Positions 8,501 to 16,571 of a stretch of 39,936 nt of DNA are shown here, piece by piece. Source of the stretch: Candidatus Nomurabacteria bacterium (GTDB lineage: Bacteria; Patescibacteriota; Minisyncoccia; Phycocordibacterales; UBA9973); assembly GCA_943359485.1 (NCBI GenBank), contig CALRHR010000008.1, forward strand, positions 1 through 39,936, written 5' to 3'. The number at the start of each line of letters is the position of its first letter. Positions within the stretch are counted from its first letter, which is position 1. Below the pieces are notes generated by a model. The model was not told the origin of the DNA. It searched no databases and was given only the letters and a program-made list of their open reading frames with translations. The position numbers were made by a program, and so were the translations under genes.

Positions 8501-9178
8501 ATCAAGATTCTTGAAAATGGAATAAATCGCTTCCGCACCAATATTTGCCTCAAAGCAAATCCCGTATTTTAAAGAAAAATGATGAAAAGAAATTTCATTC
8601 AAGACTTTTCCTTCATAAATTTCACCAATTTCTTTCTTGGTTACAGAAAGCAAATTTTTCAACTTTTCTCGAGTGTCATCATCTGCAGCATTTTTTAATT
8701 TAGATTTGTATTCCCGATCAAGCCCAGAGACAAGTGCTTCTTTTTCATCTTCATGAACTTTAGTTATAATATAGCCAGCAAAATAGATGACCTTTTCAAG
8801 ATCCGAAACAGAAATATTAAGCAGTATACTCATTCGAGAAGGCACTCCCCGCAAAAACCAAATATGCGATACTGGTGTAGATAGCTCGATGTGCCCCATC
8901 CTCTCGCGCCTGACTATCGAGCGAGTAACTTCCACTCCACACTTTTCGCAGATGATGTCCTTATAACGAATACGACGATATTTCCCGCAATAACATTCGT
9001 AATCCTTTTCCGGTCCAAATATCTTTTCATCAAACAATCCTCCTCGCTCGCTCCTACCTGTACGATAATTTATCGTCTCAGGTTTAGTGACTTCCCCAAA
9101 AGACCATTCTTTAATTTGCTCAGGAGAAGCGAGCTTGAGTGCAATCGAATCAAATTCAGTGGTGTTTAATGTTTTCAT
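5594..9178 (-). CDS. rpoC: DNA-directed RNA polymerase beta-prime subunit
   Basis: Largest RNA polymerase subunit, 1194 residues, carrying the catalytic magnesium site. Visible: the N-terminal zinc site (Cys62, Cys64, Cys77, Cys80), the invariant [10 protein letters not shown] motif, the rudder and clamp region ([21 protein letters not shown]), a second zinc cluster ([17 protein letters not shown]), the trigger loop ([12 protein letters not shown]) and the C-terminal AGTGFKR. Length is near the minimum for bacterial RpoC, without large lineage inserts. It follows rpoB with a 1-nt gap, so the two are co-transcribed and probably translationally coupled. Confidence 0.98.
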   Translation of the reverse strand: MKTLNTTEFDSIALKLASPEQIKEWSFGEVTKPETINYRTGRSERGGLFDEKIFGPEKDYECYCGKYRRIRYKDIICEKCGVEVTRSIVRRERMGHIELSTPVSHIWFLRGVPSRMSILLNISVSDLEKVIYFAGYIITKVHEDEKEALVSGLDREYKSKLKNAADDDTREKLKNLLSVTKKEIGEIYEGKVLNEISFHHFSLKYGICFEANIGAEAIYSIFKNLDLNKLKIHTEKMLEKTSTVEKEKLQKRLSLIRAMSYAGIRPEWMFLTVIPVIPPVLRPMVALDGGRHATSDLNDLYRRVINRNNRLKKLKEINAPDVILRNEKRIIQEAVDALIDNSIAKQNDSAAMSQSQKRPLKSLSDNLKSKQGLFRQNLLGKRVDYSGRSVIVVGPELKLNQCGLPKHMALELFRPFVISKILQAELAFNIRGANKLIEEREGVVWAMLEEVIAGKFVLLNRAPTLHRLGIQAFNPILIEGNAIQVHPLVCPAFNADFDGDQMAVYVPLLEEAQAEAKELMASSKNLLKPQNGEPIVNPRMDMVLGSYWVTKNVEGEKGEGGYFSNPNTAILAYEYGVISLRAKIKVLATDSHKYKKFNEGIFDTSVGKLLFNSILPSDFSYVSDEMTQDRLSMLLDELITQYGIDATPLILDKIKAFGFKFSTVSGTTWGLDNVKVPEEKKKIIAEGKKLEEDVVSQWREGLLSLEEKYQKIIEIWTHTKKNLEKVLPNTLDKNSSTYDLFTSKARGTMSSLMQMTGMIGLIQNNQGKTLEFPIIPCYQEGLSPLEYFVITHGARKGASDTALNTAKAGYLTRRLVDVAQDVVITEIDCGTKEGIIVTRENISGIEIPLSKNIRGRILAGDLKDKNGKVVYKKGFLVTKEESYNIEGVGFEEVFVRSPLTCKTVHGLCVNCYGLDLGRNRLVELGEAVGIIAAQAIGEPGTQLTLRTFHAGGVAGTDITTGLPRIEEIFERRIPKNPAVISETDGEVISITAKDGKEKVIKVLSDTKQDGKSNEIEYTVAFRRTPTIKTGDRVKAGDILTDGSADIAEIFKWGGKELVEEYIIREINKVYELQSASIGRKHTEIIIRQMFSRRKIKDAGETNFSAGDIVENTAFIEENMRVTELGLKEAEAETVVLGITEVSLRTKSWLSAASFQNTNRVLIENAIKGGVDSLRGLKENVIIGRLIPAGTGFKR

Positions 9179-9179
9179 A

Positions 9180-12100
9180 TTATTTATTTAATCCTTTTTT
9201 TAAATCTACATCGAGCGCGAGACCTCGAAGATAATTCAAGAGCACATTAAAAGATGCGGGAGAATTTGGTGGTCTAATTGTTTCATTTTTAATAATGGAA
9301 TCAAAAGTTGCCGATCGTCCGAGGATGTCGTCAGATTTAATCGTAAGCATTTCCCGGAGTGTATAGGCTGCGCCATAACCTTCGAGCGCCCAGACTTCCA
9401 TTTCCCCGAATCTCTGTCCCCCACCCTGAGCTTTTCCGCCAAGTGGCTGCTGGGTAATAAGCGAGTACGGACCAATGGAACGCATGTGAATCTTGTCTTC
9501 CACCATGTGGTGAAGCTTGAGCATGTACATATACCCCACCGCCACATCCTGCTCAAAAGCCTCACCTGTGCGTCCGTCAAAAAGTTTTACTTTACCATTC
9601 TCTGGCAGACCAGCTTTTATTAACTCTTCTTTAATTTCTTCATGTTTTGCGCTCAAAAATGGTGGGACTATCGCCTGATAGCCCAGAGTGTTTGCCGCCA
9701 TACCAAGATGCATTTCTAAAATCTGTCCCAAGTTCATTCTTGACGGAACACCGAGTGGTGAAAGTATAATGTCAATAGGTGTACCATCCGCAGTATAAGG
9801 CATGTCTTCTTCTGGTAATATTGTTGAAATAACACCCTTGTTGCCGTGACGCCCAGAGAGCTTATCTCCAACCGAAATATTTCTGATTTGGGCAATTTCT
9901 ATAACAATCTTTTTAATAATTCCCGCTTCTAGTGTATGTCCTAAATCGCGTGAAAAAATTTTCACCCCGATTATGCGTCCACGCTTGCCATGTTCCATTC
10001 GAAGAGATGTATCTTTCACATCCCGCGCTTTTTCCGCAAAGATGGAACGGAGTAGTCTTTCTTCTGGAGTAAGTTCCGTTTCACCCTTCGGAGTAATTTT
10101 CCCAACCAAAATATCATTTTCGCGAACCTCGGCTCCGATACGCACAACACCATCTTCATCCAAATCTTTTAATTTCAACTCTCCGACATTTGGAATATCT
10201 CGAGTGGTGATTTCAGGTCCAAGTTTTGTATCCCGAACTACGCAGATAAATTCTTCCACATATACGCTCGTAAATTTACTCTTTTTCACTAACCGTTCGG
10301 AAACAATAATCGCATCTTCATAAGTTGACCCAGACCAAGACAAAAACGCCACAAAAATATTTTGTCCGATTGAAATCTGCCCGCCGACCGTGCTACTGGT
10401 ATCGGAAAGAACTTGACCTTTTTTTACCTTATCTCCCACATTTACTGCTGGTCGTTGGTGAAAAACAGAAAAGTTATTATTCCTCATAAAGTTTACCAAG
10501 GGATAAGTTTTTAGAGAGGACTTTTCAGACTTTTGATCCACAACAATTTTTTTCGCATCTAGATAGGAGACAACGCCATCTTCTTCGGCGACAACAAGAC
10601 GCCCTGAATCCCGGGACGCCTTTTCTTCGATGCCGGTCGCCACAAGCGGAGCTTCCGGCAATACGCAGGGCACAGCCTGTTTCTGCATGTTAGAGCCCAT
10701 CAGTGCACGGTTAGCGTTGTTGTGTTCAAGGAAAGGAACCATTGAAGTCGCAATTGAGAAAGCTTCGTTTGTTGCCACATCAATAAAATCAATTTCATCA
10801 CGAGACACAGTTCCCGGTTCTGTACGAACTCTGGCTTCTACTTTTTCTTGGATGATTTTACCGTTTTCATCGTAAGGAATTCCGGCATGCGCAATGTTAT
10901 ATTTTTCTTCTTCAAGCGCATTTAAATAAACCACCTCGTCAGTAATTTTGCCATTCTTTACTTTCACATACGGAGTTTCAATAATCCCAAAATCATTTAC
11001 TTTAGCGTAAACTGAAAGGTGTACAATTAGTCCAATATTAGGCCCTTCCGGAGTTTGAATCGGACAAATTCTGCCATAGTGAGAAGGATGCACATCGCGC
11101 ACTTCGAGCCCTGCTCGTTCACGAGTAAGCCCGCCAGGGCCTAAAGCTGAAAGCAAACGAATATGTTCTATTTCTGCCAACACATTTTCCTGACTCATAA
11201 ACTGCGAGAGCTGGTTGGTGGTAAAAAATTCTTTAATGCGAGCTTGAAGCGGGCGTTGATTAATGATAGCAATAGGCATGGCTGTATCTACATCAATAAT
11301 CGACATTCGGTCTTGGATGTTTCTCTTGATTTGCATCATGCCGGTACGAATTTTTTGCTGGAGTATTTCACCGACAAATCGCACGCGTCTCTGTCCCAAG
11401 TGGTCAATGTCGTCACTCTTTGCTCCAGGAGTATTATTGAGCGTTATGATATGTGTCAGTACTGTTACTAAATCTTCTTTAGAAATAGTACGGCGGGCAA
11501 GAGCCTCTTCGTCCATGGATTTATCGAAACGCTGGTTAAACCTAAAACGGCCGACCGGAGAAAGATCGTACCTCTCTGGAGTAAACAAAGAATCAATAAA
11601 TTCTTTCGCATTTTCAGCCGTAGCCATATCACCATCTCGAAGTCGTTTATAAATTTCAATATAAGAATCGTTCAAACTTTTCAACCCATCTTTGGTTAAG
11701 CAATTTTTTATTATCTCTTCTACGCTAGAGGTTAACCCACCTTTAGAGGAGAACTCCTTTAGGATTGCTTCATTTGTTTCATAACCCATAGCACGCAGAA
11801 GCGCCGTGGCAGGGAATTTTCTCTTTTTGTCTATTCTTATATAAATGCCACCGTCACTTTCAGACTCTATCTCGATCCACACGCCACGCGCCGGAATAAT
11901 TTTCGCTCCAAAATATCTATTACCCTTGCTTTCACTCTCAGTAAAAAAAACTCCGAAACTTCGGGCAAGCTGTGGCACGATGACTCGCTCCACGCCATTG
12001 ATAATAAAAGTTCCGTGCGTTGTCATCAGAGGAAGTTCGGACATAAAAATCTCCTGCTCTTTGACGGTACCTAAAATTTTATTCGTCAATTTTACTCGGG

Positions 12101-12371
12101 CTTTTAGTTGACCCTGGTAAGAAAGTCTATTTATTTTAGAATCATTTTCGTCGGTCTTGGATTCGGAGAGTGAAAAAGAAGTAAATTCGAGTTGAAACTT
12201 TTTTGTAGAATAATCCAAGATAGGCGAGAACTCCTTGAAGACTTCCCCGATGCCTGTCTCCACTAACCATTTGAAGCTCTTGAGTTGGGCTTCGATTAAA
12301 TTTGGAAAGGGAGCGAGGGGTTTCTTGTATCGACCAAAATACTTCTTCGGACGCACGCTTGCTGTTTGCAT
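9180..12371 (-). CDS. rpoB: DNA-directed RNA polymerase beta subunit
   Basis: RNA polymerase beta subunit, 1063 residues, shorter than the 1342 of E. coli. Visible: the N-terminal lobe start (SVRPKKYFGRYKKPLAPFP), the rifampicin region with FFTTNQLSQFMSQENVLAE and GPGGLTRERAGLEVRDVH, the active-site segment HGNKGVISTILPEEDMPY, and the C-terminal clamp contact GGKAQGGGQRFGEMEVWALE. It starts the rpoBC pair; rplJ and rplL, the usual upstream genes, are absent here. A TTGACA-type promoter lies about 170 nt upstream, and a palindrome shared with the PaaX/Cas2-fold regulator gene sits just beyond it. Confidence 0.98.
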   Translation of the reverse strand: MQTASVRPKKYFGRYKKPLAPFPNLIEAQLKSFKWLVETGIGEVFKEFSPILDYSTKKFQLEFTSFSLSESKTDENDSKINRLSYQGQLKARVKLTNKILGTVKEQEIFMSELPLMTTHGTFIINGVERVIVPQLARSFGVFFTESESKGNRYFGAKIIPARGVWIEIESESDGGIYIRIDKKRKFPATALLRAMGYETNEAILKEFSSKGGLTSSVEEIIKNCLTKDGLKSLNDSYIEIYKRLRDGDMATAENAKEFIDSLFTPERYDLSPVGRFRFNQRFDKSMDEEALARRTISKEDLVTVLTHIITLNNTPGAKSDDIDHLGQRRVRFVGEILQQKIRTGMMQIKRNIQDRMSIIDVDTAMPIAIINQRPLQARIKEFFTTNQLSQFMSQENVLAEIEHIRLLSALGPGGLTRERAGLEVRDVHPSHYGRICPIQTPEGPNIGLIVHLSVYAKVNDFGIIETPYVKVKNGKITDEVVYLNALEEEKYNIAHAGIPYDENGKIIQEKVEARVRTEPGTVSRDEIDFIDVATNEAFSIATSMVPFLEHNNANRALMGSNMQKQAVPCVLPEAPLVATGIEEKASRDSGRLVVAEEDGVVSYLDAKKIVVDQKSEKSSLKTYPLVNFMRNNNFSVFHQRPAVNVGDKVKKGQVLSDTSSTVGGQISIGQNIFVAFLSWSGSTYEDAIIVSERLVKKSKFTSVYVEEFICVVRDTKLGPEITTRDIPNVGELKLKDLDEDGVVRIGAEVRENDILVGKITPKGETELTPEERLLRSIFAEKARDVKDTSLRMEHGKRGRIIGVKIFSRDLGHTLEAGIIKKIVIEIAQIRNISVGDKLSGRHGNKGVISTILPEEDMPYTADGTPIDIILSPLGVPSRMNLGQILEMHLGMAANTLGYQAIVPPFLSAKHEEIKEELIKAGLPENGKVKLFDGRTGEAFEQDVAVGYMYMLKLHHMVEDKIHMRSIGPYSLITQQPLGGKAQGGGQRFGEMEVWALEGYGAAYTLREMLTIKSDDILGRSATFDSIIKNETIRPPNSPASFNVLLNYLRGLALDVDLKKGLNK

Positions 12372-12536
12372 ATTTATTTAGTCCAAATAAACAAAAAAAA
12401 TAAAAGAAAAACAGACAAAAAAATGCTTTTCTTTAACTTCTTTAAATTTATTTAGTATGATTAAGTTAAAACCCTAGTAATAAAACACTATAATTACACA
12501 GGATTGCATCCAGTACTCAATCAATGAATCCCAAGT

Positions 12537-12565
12537 ACCCTACTTTATTTCCCTTTTTTTGTCAA
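12537..12565 (-). promoter_or_regulatory. Probable rpoBC promoter
   Basis: On the minus strand a perfect TTGACA (12560-12565), a 17-nt spacer and TAGGGT (12537-12542). Transcription would start near 12530, giving rpoB a leader of about 160 nt. The leader (12372-12530) is AT-rich, and I see no tRNA, riboswitch or ORF in it. The -10 is weak, which would leave room for activation. Confidence 0.5.
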
Positions 12566-12599
12566 CCAAAACTGTGGATTGTACTCAGAGAACACCCTA

Positions 12600-12631
12600 T
12601 TTGTAAATTTTGCATATGCGTAAATTACTCA
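12600..12631. promoter_or_regulatory. Outer palindrome of regulator 1, next to the rpoBC promoter
   Basis: A 32-bp imperfect palindrome centred on GCATATGC (12612-12619), with right arm TTACTCA (12625-12631) and a degenerate left arm TTTGTAA (12600-12606). It matches the promoter palindrome at 13258-13289 in inverted orientation: 17 consecutive bases (GTAAATTTTGCATATGC) are identical when both are read towards the gene. It lies 13 nt after the regulator's stop codon and 34 nt upstream of the rpoBC -35 box. Confidence 0.7.
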
Positions 12632-12644
12632 CTTTTAATATGAG

Positions 12645-13253
12645 CTAACTTAATTCTACTCCAAAATACCTCCTTATCTTCACATCTCGTAAAATATTCT
12701 CTACTGTTAGTACTTCCACAAACTTTCCTACTCCGAAGAAATTAGTAATGAATATTATTTCATCTTCACATGGATAGGGATAAATCCAAGCAGATTTTTG
12801 AAACTGAAAGAAATTTAGTTCTTTTAGATGGTACCTTAGAGCTTCCCTGCCTTTAGTAAATCTCATAGGAATATCGAACATTACCAACCTCCATTTCCCG
12901 TCCCATTTCTTAGGCTTTTTGATTTTCATGAGTTCGATATCAAAAGCCCTCAGCCTTGTCTCTCCTTTTTGGGTGATTTTTACTATTGTCTTTCCTTCTT
13001 TTTCGGTTACATATTCGATGAGGTTTTGATTACGAAGGTAAGCGATCGAATCAACTACTTGTTTTTTACTAAAACGCTTCGCGGTTTTGAATTGTCGAAA
13101 GACCTGCACAGCATTTCCCATGGAAGCTGCTATCAACATAAGAGCTGGAGTGGATGCAATAGCAAGCACACACAGAGCCACTTTTACTGCTTTTGCCTTT
13201 GATGTATCAGAATCCAAGAACTCTCGCAACCGTTCAGAATATTTTTTGTCCAT
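12645..13253 (-). CDS. PaaX/Cas2-fold transcriptional regulator 1
   Basis: A 202-residue protein. After a basic N-terminus and a hydrophobic helix (about 22-47) comes a winged helix-turn-helix (KRFSKKQVVDSIAYLRNQNLIEY, then a wing KTIVKITQKGE). A C-terminal Cas2-like ferredoxin domain follows, with KWRLVMFDIP, basic residues, and FFQFQKSAWIYPYPCE. PaaX-type proteins are dimeric repressors with this layout; members in Patescibacteria are often labelled Cas2 although no cas1 or array is nearby. The Asp of the FDIP motif, equivalent to the Cas2 catalytic Asp, is retained. The gene is bracketed by two related palindromes, one over its own promoter, so autoregulation is likely. Paralogs occur at 28929-29483 and 37062-37550. 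Confidence 0.82.
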   Translation of the reverse strand: MDKKYSERLREFLDSDTSKAKAVKVALCVLAIASTPALMLIAASMGNAVQVFRQFKTAKRFSKKQVVDSIAYLRNQNLIEYVTEKEGKTIVKITQKGETRLRAFDIELMKIKKPKKWDGKWRLVMFDIPMRFTKGREALRYHLKELNFFQFQKSAWIYPYPCEDEIIFITNFFGVGKFVEVLTVENILRDVKIRRYFGVELS

Positions 13254-13257
13254 ATAA

Positions 13258-13289
13258 TGAGTAATTCTAGCATATGCAAAATTTACTCA
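13258..13289 (-). promoter_or_regulatory. Promoter and operator of regulator 1
   Basis: A 32-bp palindrome with arms TGAGTAA (13258-13264) and TTACTCA (13283-13289), symmetric about GCATATGC (13270-13277). Read on the minus strand, TTGTGA, a 17-nt spacer and TAGAAT form a promoter almost entirely within the palindrome. The TAGAAT box ends 10 nt before the ATG, so the transcript would have almost no leader. A bound dimer would block this promoter. Confidence 0.75.
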
Positions 13290-13314
13290 CAAGAGGTTCC
13301 AAATTAATTAGATT

Positions 13315-14079
13315 TCAAATTTCAAATGTCACAATTAACGGACGATGGTCGGAGCCTTTTAAGTCCAACATTTCAGAAGAAATTTTTTTTAAGTTCTTAG
13401 AAAAAATATAGTCCAGCCGAGAATATAAGTTAATACCAAAAAAATGCAATATCTTCATCATTTTATATAAACCATCTTGTGGAGCGTCATTAGAACCATC
13501 GCAACTCCACTCTAAACCAGGGAAAACATTCATATAATCTTTTAAAATCCTCTCTACTTTCTTTTCTTGGAATCTCCTTAATAAAGAAGGCGCAAGGGTA
13601 TTAAAATCTCCGGATATTATTTCTAGCGCCGAAGCATCTCTCTTTGAATTTTGTAAAAGATATTCAAGCTGATGAAGCCGATGCTTAGTCCCTCCCTCCC
13701 AAGCAAGATGAGCGTTAGTGACCCGGAGTAATTTATTTTCAAACAAAAAATCCACGATCATTATTCCACGTTCTGATATTTGTCTATATTTCGTAAAATA
13801 TTGCGTCCAGTACACCTTCGACAACCGAGGAAGTAAAATTCTCTGGATATCTTTTAAAACAAATTTGGAAGAATTGTAAATAATAGCCAAATTACAAGCA
13901 CTGGTGTGATGAAAATATTCAACTTTAAAATTAGGTGGCAAAATTTCCTCAAAATCTATTTCTGCTTCCTGTACACAAACAATGTCGCAACCCCGACCAA
14001 AAAGATTTTTGATATTTTCCAAAACTTCTTTAAAATGGTATCCGTGCAAAATGTTGTATGTGGCAAAGGTTATTTTCAT
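13315..14079 (-). CDS. Endonuclease/exonuclease/phosphatase (EEP) family protein
   Basis: About 254 residues from the ATG at 14079; an ATG at 14106 would add 9 residues, but these overlap a trmD remnant in another frame. EEP-fold motifs in order: FATYNILHGY (metal-site Asn), VCVQEAE (catalytic Glu), VTNAHLAWEGGTKHRLHQL (His), ISGDFNT (Asp/Asn), LDYIFSKN and the terminal GSDHRPLIV (Asp-His). All catalytic residues appear present. Members hydrolyse phosphodiesters in DNA, RNA, nucleotides or lipids; the substrate here cannot be told. There is no signal peptide, so it is probably cytoplasmic. It is read in the same direction as trmD and the membrane protein upstream. Confidence 0.85.
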   Translation of the reverse strand: MKITFATYNILHGYHFKEVLENIKNLFGRGCDIVCVQEAEIDFEEILPPNFKVEYFHHTSACNLAIIYNSSKFVLKDIQRILLPRLSKVYWTQYFTKYRQISERGIMIVDFLFENKLLRVTNAHLAWEGGTKHRLHQLEYLLQNSKRDASALEIISGDFNTLAPSLLRRFQEKKVERILKDYMNVFPGLEWSCDGSNDAPQDGLYKMMKILHFFGINLYSRLDYIFSKNLKKISSEMLDLKGSDHRPLIVTFEI

Positions 14080-14162
14080 ATATCTTTTTTTGTTTTGTTT
14101 TTCCATTCCTCTATTTTTTTATGATTTCCGGAAAGTAAAACTTTCGGTACTTTGTAATTTTT
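14076..14162 (-). pseudogene. Remnant of a second trmD 3' end
   Basis: Translating this stretch on the minus strand gives KNYKVPKVLLSGNHKKIEEW followed by Lys-rich codons and a stop. It aligns with the C-terminus of the intact TrmD encoded at 15021-15671 (KNYKVPKVLLSGNHKLINEW), but it differs in sequence and is closer to the general TrmD consensus at IEEW. It has no start and overlaps the stop codon of the lycopene-cyclase-domain gene. I infer that an incoming trmD plus membrane-protein segment replaced most of a resident trmD and left this tail. Confidence 0.75.
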
Positions 14163-15018
14163 ATTCCGTATAAAAATATTTACGCAACTCGCTTTTATGT
14201 ATTGGTTCCCCACTTTTTATTTCCAAATCAATAAATATCTTATAATACGCAAGCATAATAGGTGTCCCAAGTAATATCCAAAAAACCAACTCTTCAACGG
14301 GAAAAACTTGATTAAAAAGTTTTACATGCCCTATGTACTGACCAGGGAATCTCCATTGATCTAAATATAATGCTGTGAGTTCAAAGCTCAAATATAAAAA
14401 TAAATTAAAAACACTGGCTTGTAGTAAATGTTTTACTAAAGAAGGTTTAATAAAAATAAGATAAAAGAACGGCAGAGATCCAAAAAGACCTATAAAGAAA
14501 TACGCATAGGGAAATAAAAGAAGGTGTGGATTAATATAAAAAATACTAATAAGTAAAACTATAACTCCTGAAAAAAATACAATAAAGTATTTGAATAAAG
14601 GAGAGACTTTATCAGGCCTTTCAACTTCAAAAAAATGCTCGTAAAAGATAATAGAAAAGAGCACCCAAAAAAAATACCAAATAAGAACATCAATAGGAAT
14701 AAGCCCAAAAATTTTATTAATAAATATGAGCTGTCCAGTCGGCGCCCAAGACCATGCTCCATTAATTTCTGCTAAAAAATCCACAATAAAAAGCAACATC
14801 ATCGCACCACACAAAGCAGCTATTAATTTTTTAGGTTGAATTGGTTTTCTAATAAATAAATAAACGGCTGGCACTCCAAAAAACAACAAAGTAGAAGTAA
14901 AATACCTAACATGAAAAAATAAAACAGTCGGAATACAAATAATAGCCATCAGTAAAACACAAAGAAAGTCTTGTCTTAATGCTTGATTACGAAAAATTCT
15001 TATTATTTCTTGTATCAT
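14161..15018 (-). CDS. Lycopene-cyclase-domain (CarR-like) integral membrane protein
   Basis: A 285-residue protein with about eight predicted membrane helices. Two tandem halves each show the carotenoid-cyclase pattern. The first is EINGAWSWAPTGQLIFINKI, then GLIPIDVLIWYFFW and FYEHFFE. The second is ELTALYLDQWRFPGQYIG, then QVFPVEELVFWILLGTPIML. Heterodimeric lycopene cyclases and related enzymes use the conserved Trp and acidic PxEE residues. PVEE is intact in the second half, while the first has PIDV, so activity as a cyclase is uncertain. No other carotenoid gene is in the window. The gene starts 2 nt after trmD and ends against a trmD remnant, a sign of insertion. Confidence 0.75.
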   Translation of the reverse strand: MIQEIIRIFRNQALRQDFLCVLLMAIICIPTVLFFHVRYFTSTLLFFGVPAVYLFIRKPIQPKKLIAALCGAMMLLFIVDFLAEINGAWSWAPTGQLIFINKIFGLIPIDVLIWYFFWVLFSIIFYEHFFEVERPDKVSPLFKYFIVFFSGVIVLLISIFYINPHLLLFPYAYFFIGLFGSLPFFYLIFIKPSLVKHLLQASVFNLFLYLSFELTALYLDQWRFPGQYIGHVKLFNQVFPVEELVFWILLGTPIMLAYYKIFIDLEIKSGEPIHKSELRKYFYTE

Positions 15019-15020
15019 AC

Positions 15021-15671
15021 TTATTTACCTTTCTTCCACTCGTTAATAAGCTTGTGGTTGCCCGACAATAAAACTTTCGGCACTTTATAATTTTTGCCGC
15101 GATATTTCAAAATCTCTGGTCTTGTATAAACTTCGCTCGTGGAAATCCTCTCTTCTTCGAGCGAGTCGTATTTTCCCAATACGCCAGGAATCTGACGCGA
15201 AATAGAATCGATCAAAACCAAGGCTGGAAGTTCGCCACCAGTAAGTACATAGTCCCCTATTGAGAACTTTTTTGTCCTTAATATTTTATCCACTCGTGCA
15301 TCTATACCCTCATATCTACCACAAATCAAAATAATATCAGTGTATTTTTTTGAGATTTGTTTTGCATAACTTGTCGTAAACTTTTCTGCACTTGGAATAA
15401 AATTAATAATTTGAACCTTTTTGCCCTTCGTTAGACGGAGGACCTTCGCCACTGCTTGAAGTAGTGGCTCGGCCCGCATGACCATTCCCGGTCCACCGCC
15501 GTAGGGTTTGTCGTCTACTGGACGATAATTATTTTCAGGAGCTTTTATAAAATCTCGGGGATTATAAAATTTTATAGAAATTTTTTTGTCCTTTATCGCT
15601 CGCCCCAAAATAGACTCCTTCATATAAGAGTCGAACATCTCGGGAAAAATTGTGATTATATGAAAACGCAC
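15021..15671 (-). CDS. trmD: tRNA (guanine-N1)-methyltransferase
   Basis: TrmD makes m1G37 in tRNA, preventing frameshifts. 216 residues, starting at a GTG codon (RFHIITIFPEMFDSY). SPOUT trefoil-knot motifs are clear: PYGGGPGMVMRAEPLLQA, then ICGRYEGIDARVD, and the knot FSIGDYVLTGGELPALVLIDSISR. The C-terminal domain ends in VLLSGNHKLINEWKKGK. It follows the KH-protein gene with a 9-nt gap. The length is about 30 residues below the E. coli protein. rimM, usually between rpsP and trmD, is missing here. Confidence 0.97.
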   Translation of the reverse strand: MRFHIITIFPEMFDSYMKESILGRAIKDKKISIKFYNPRDFIKAPENNYRPVDDKPYGGGPGMVMRAEPLLQAVAKVLRLTKGKKVQIINFIPSAEKFTTSYAKQISKKYTDIILICGRYEGIDARVDKILRTKKFSIGDYVLTGGELPALVLIDSISRQIPGVLGKYDSLEEERISTSEVYTRPEILKYRGKNYKVPKVLLSGNHKLINEWKKGK

Positions 15672-15680
15672 AGATTCCTT

Positions 15681-16046
15681 TTAGATTCCTTTCAGGTCTT
15701 CCATTGCTTCATCTACTGTCTTCAGTGAGCTTGGAGCTTTACCTATACCGCTACCTGTATTGTGGCTCATAAAACTAGATGGCGCAGGACGCATACTACC
15801 TTCTGGTTCGTTGATCTTCAAATTTACTCGAGCATTATTTTTCATACCAATGATTCGCAAAAGGGTGCGAATAGCTTTCGCAGTATTACCCATTCTGCCG
15901 ATAATCTTACCCATGTCCGCAGGGTTTACTGAGAGCGTTATAAGTACACCCATTTCGTCTACAGTACGATCAATCTTTACATCGTTCGGATTATCCACTA
16001 GAGCTTTGACTACATAATCCAGAAATATCTTGTCTGCTTCTTCCAT
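15681..16046 (-). CDS. khpA: KH-domain RNA-binding protein
   Basis: About 121 residues from the ATG at 16046 (MEEADKIFLDYVVKALVDNP); a GTG at 16103 would add an unlikely N-terminus. The single KH domain has the GxxG loop in MGKIIGRMGNTAKAIRTLLRI. After this the protein has a disordered tail (SMRPAPSSFMSHNTGSGIG). KhpA-like proteins bind RNA and are encoded between rpsP and trmD in many bacteria, as here. The tail is longer than in the usual 75-80 residue KhpA. Function in ribosome or sRNA biology is by analogy. Confidence 0.88.
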   Translation of the reverse strand: MEEADKIFLDYVVKALVDNPNDVKIDRTVDEMGVLITLSVNPADMGKIIGRMGNTAKAIRTLLRIIGMKNNARVNLKINEPEGSMRPAPSSFMSHNTGSGIGKAPSSLKTVDEAMEDLKGI

Positions 16047-16144
16047 ATCGTTTGTTAATATTATTTTGTAATAAGCGCAGTCGTTCCGACTTTTTAATAC
16101 CACGCTTTTATAATTATATCGAACTTATTTATACCAAGCAAGGC

Positions 16145-16453
16145 CTATTTCTTTACCTTTAGTTCTTTCCTCTTTACTGTGGGCTTTTTCTTCGGCAACA
16201 CATTCACCTTCTTGCCCTCTATAATCTTGTCATGTACTAAAAAGTTGTGCATTGTGTCCGAACATTTTGCACCTTTGCTCATCCAATATTTTATCTTGTC
16301 ACCGTCAAGCTTCTTTTCCCCCGCCTTTGGATTGTAAGTGCCGAGTATTTCTAAAAATTTCCCACTTTTAGTGCTGTGCTTTGAGTCAGTCAAAACCACC
16401 CGAAAACTCGGATCATTTTTTCTGCCTATCCTTTGCAATCTTATTTTTAACAT
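16145..16453 (-). CDS. rpsP: Small ribosomal subunit protein bS16
   Basis: bS16, 102 residues, a 30S assembly protein. The N-terminus MLKIRLQRIGRKNDPSFRVV and the LEILGTYNPK block are typical; the C-terminal tail is Lys-rich. It is the first gene of the rpsP-KH-trmD cluster. The -10 element TAAACT (16460-16465), extended by TGC, ends exactly 6 nt before the ATG, which predicts a leaderless mRNA. It is divergent from rnr. Confidence 0.97.
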   Translation of the reverse strand: MLKIRLQRIGRKNDPSFRVVLTDSKHSTKSGKFLEILGTYNPKAGEKKLDGDKIKYWMSKGAKCSDTMHNFLVHDKIIEGKKVNVLPKKKPTVKRKELKVKK

Positions 16454-16459
16454 AAGATG

Positions 16460-16468
16460 AGTTTAGCA
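16460..16468 (-). promoter_or_regulatory. Extended -10 promoter of rpsP
   Basis: TGC followed by TAAACT on the minus strand, 6 nt from the ATG at 16453. The -35 is weak (TTCAGT at a 17-nt spacing from an alternative TATGCT box). The geometry matches six other genes in the window and predicts transcription starting at or within a base or two of the start codon. Confidence 0.5.
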
Positions 16469-16534
16469 TAAATTATCAAAAAGGCAAACTGAAGTCCTGA
16501 CCTCCCCATTCTATCTGAAATTCAAAGAAGGGTA

Positions 16535-16564
16535 TTGGCTGAAAACCGGATGAGATGTTATATT
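16535..16564 (+). promoter_or_regulatory. Promoter of rnr
   Basis: TTGGCT (16535-16540), an 18-nt spacer and TATATT (16559-16564), which ends 7 nt before the rnr ATG. The mRNA would start at or next to the ATG. No Shine-Dalgarno sequence is present. Confidence 0.5.
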
Positions 16565-16571
16565 AAGAATA

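Noticed and set aside
9236-9580. Minus-strand 114-codon ORF inside rpoB
   Set aside because: It is an alternative frame of the rpoB 3' region; the rpoB frame carries all conserved motifs.
12372-12599. tRNA or riboswitch in the rpoB leader
   Set aside because: No cloverleaf, conserved riboswitch core or strong hairpin could be traced; the sequence is AT-rich and unstructured.
12645-13253. CRISPR-Cas adaptation gene cas2
   Set aside because: The Cas2-like domain is fused to a winged helix and there is no cas1, effector or repeat-spacer array anywhere in the window; a PaaX-type regulator fits better.
16079-16091. Plus-strand terminator AGTCG/CGACT followed by Ts upstream of the KH gene
   Set aside because: The stem is only 5 bp and there is no plus-strand transcript to terminate at this place.
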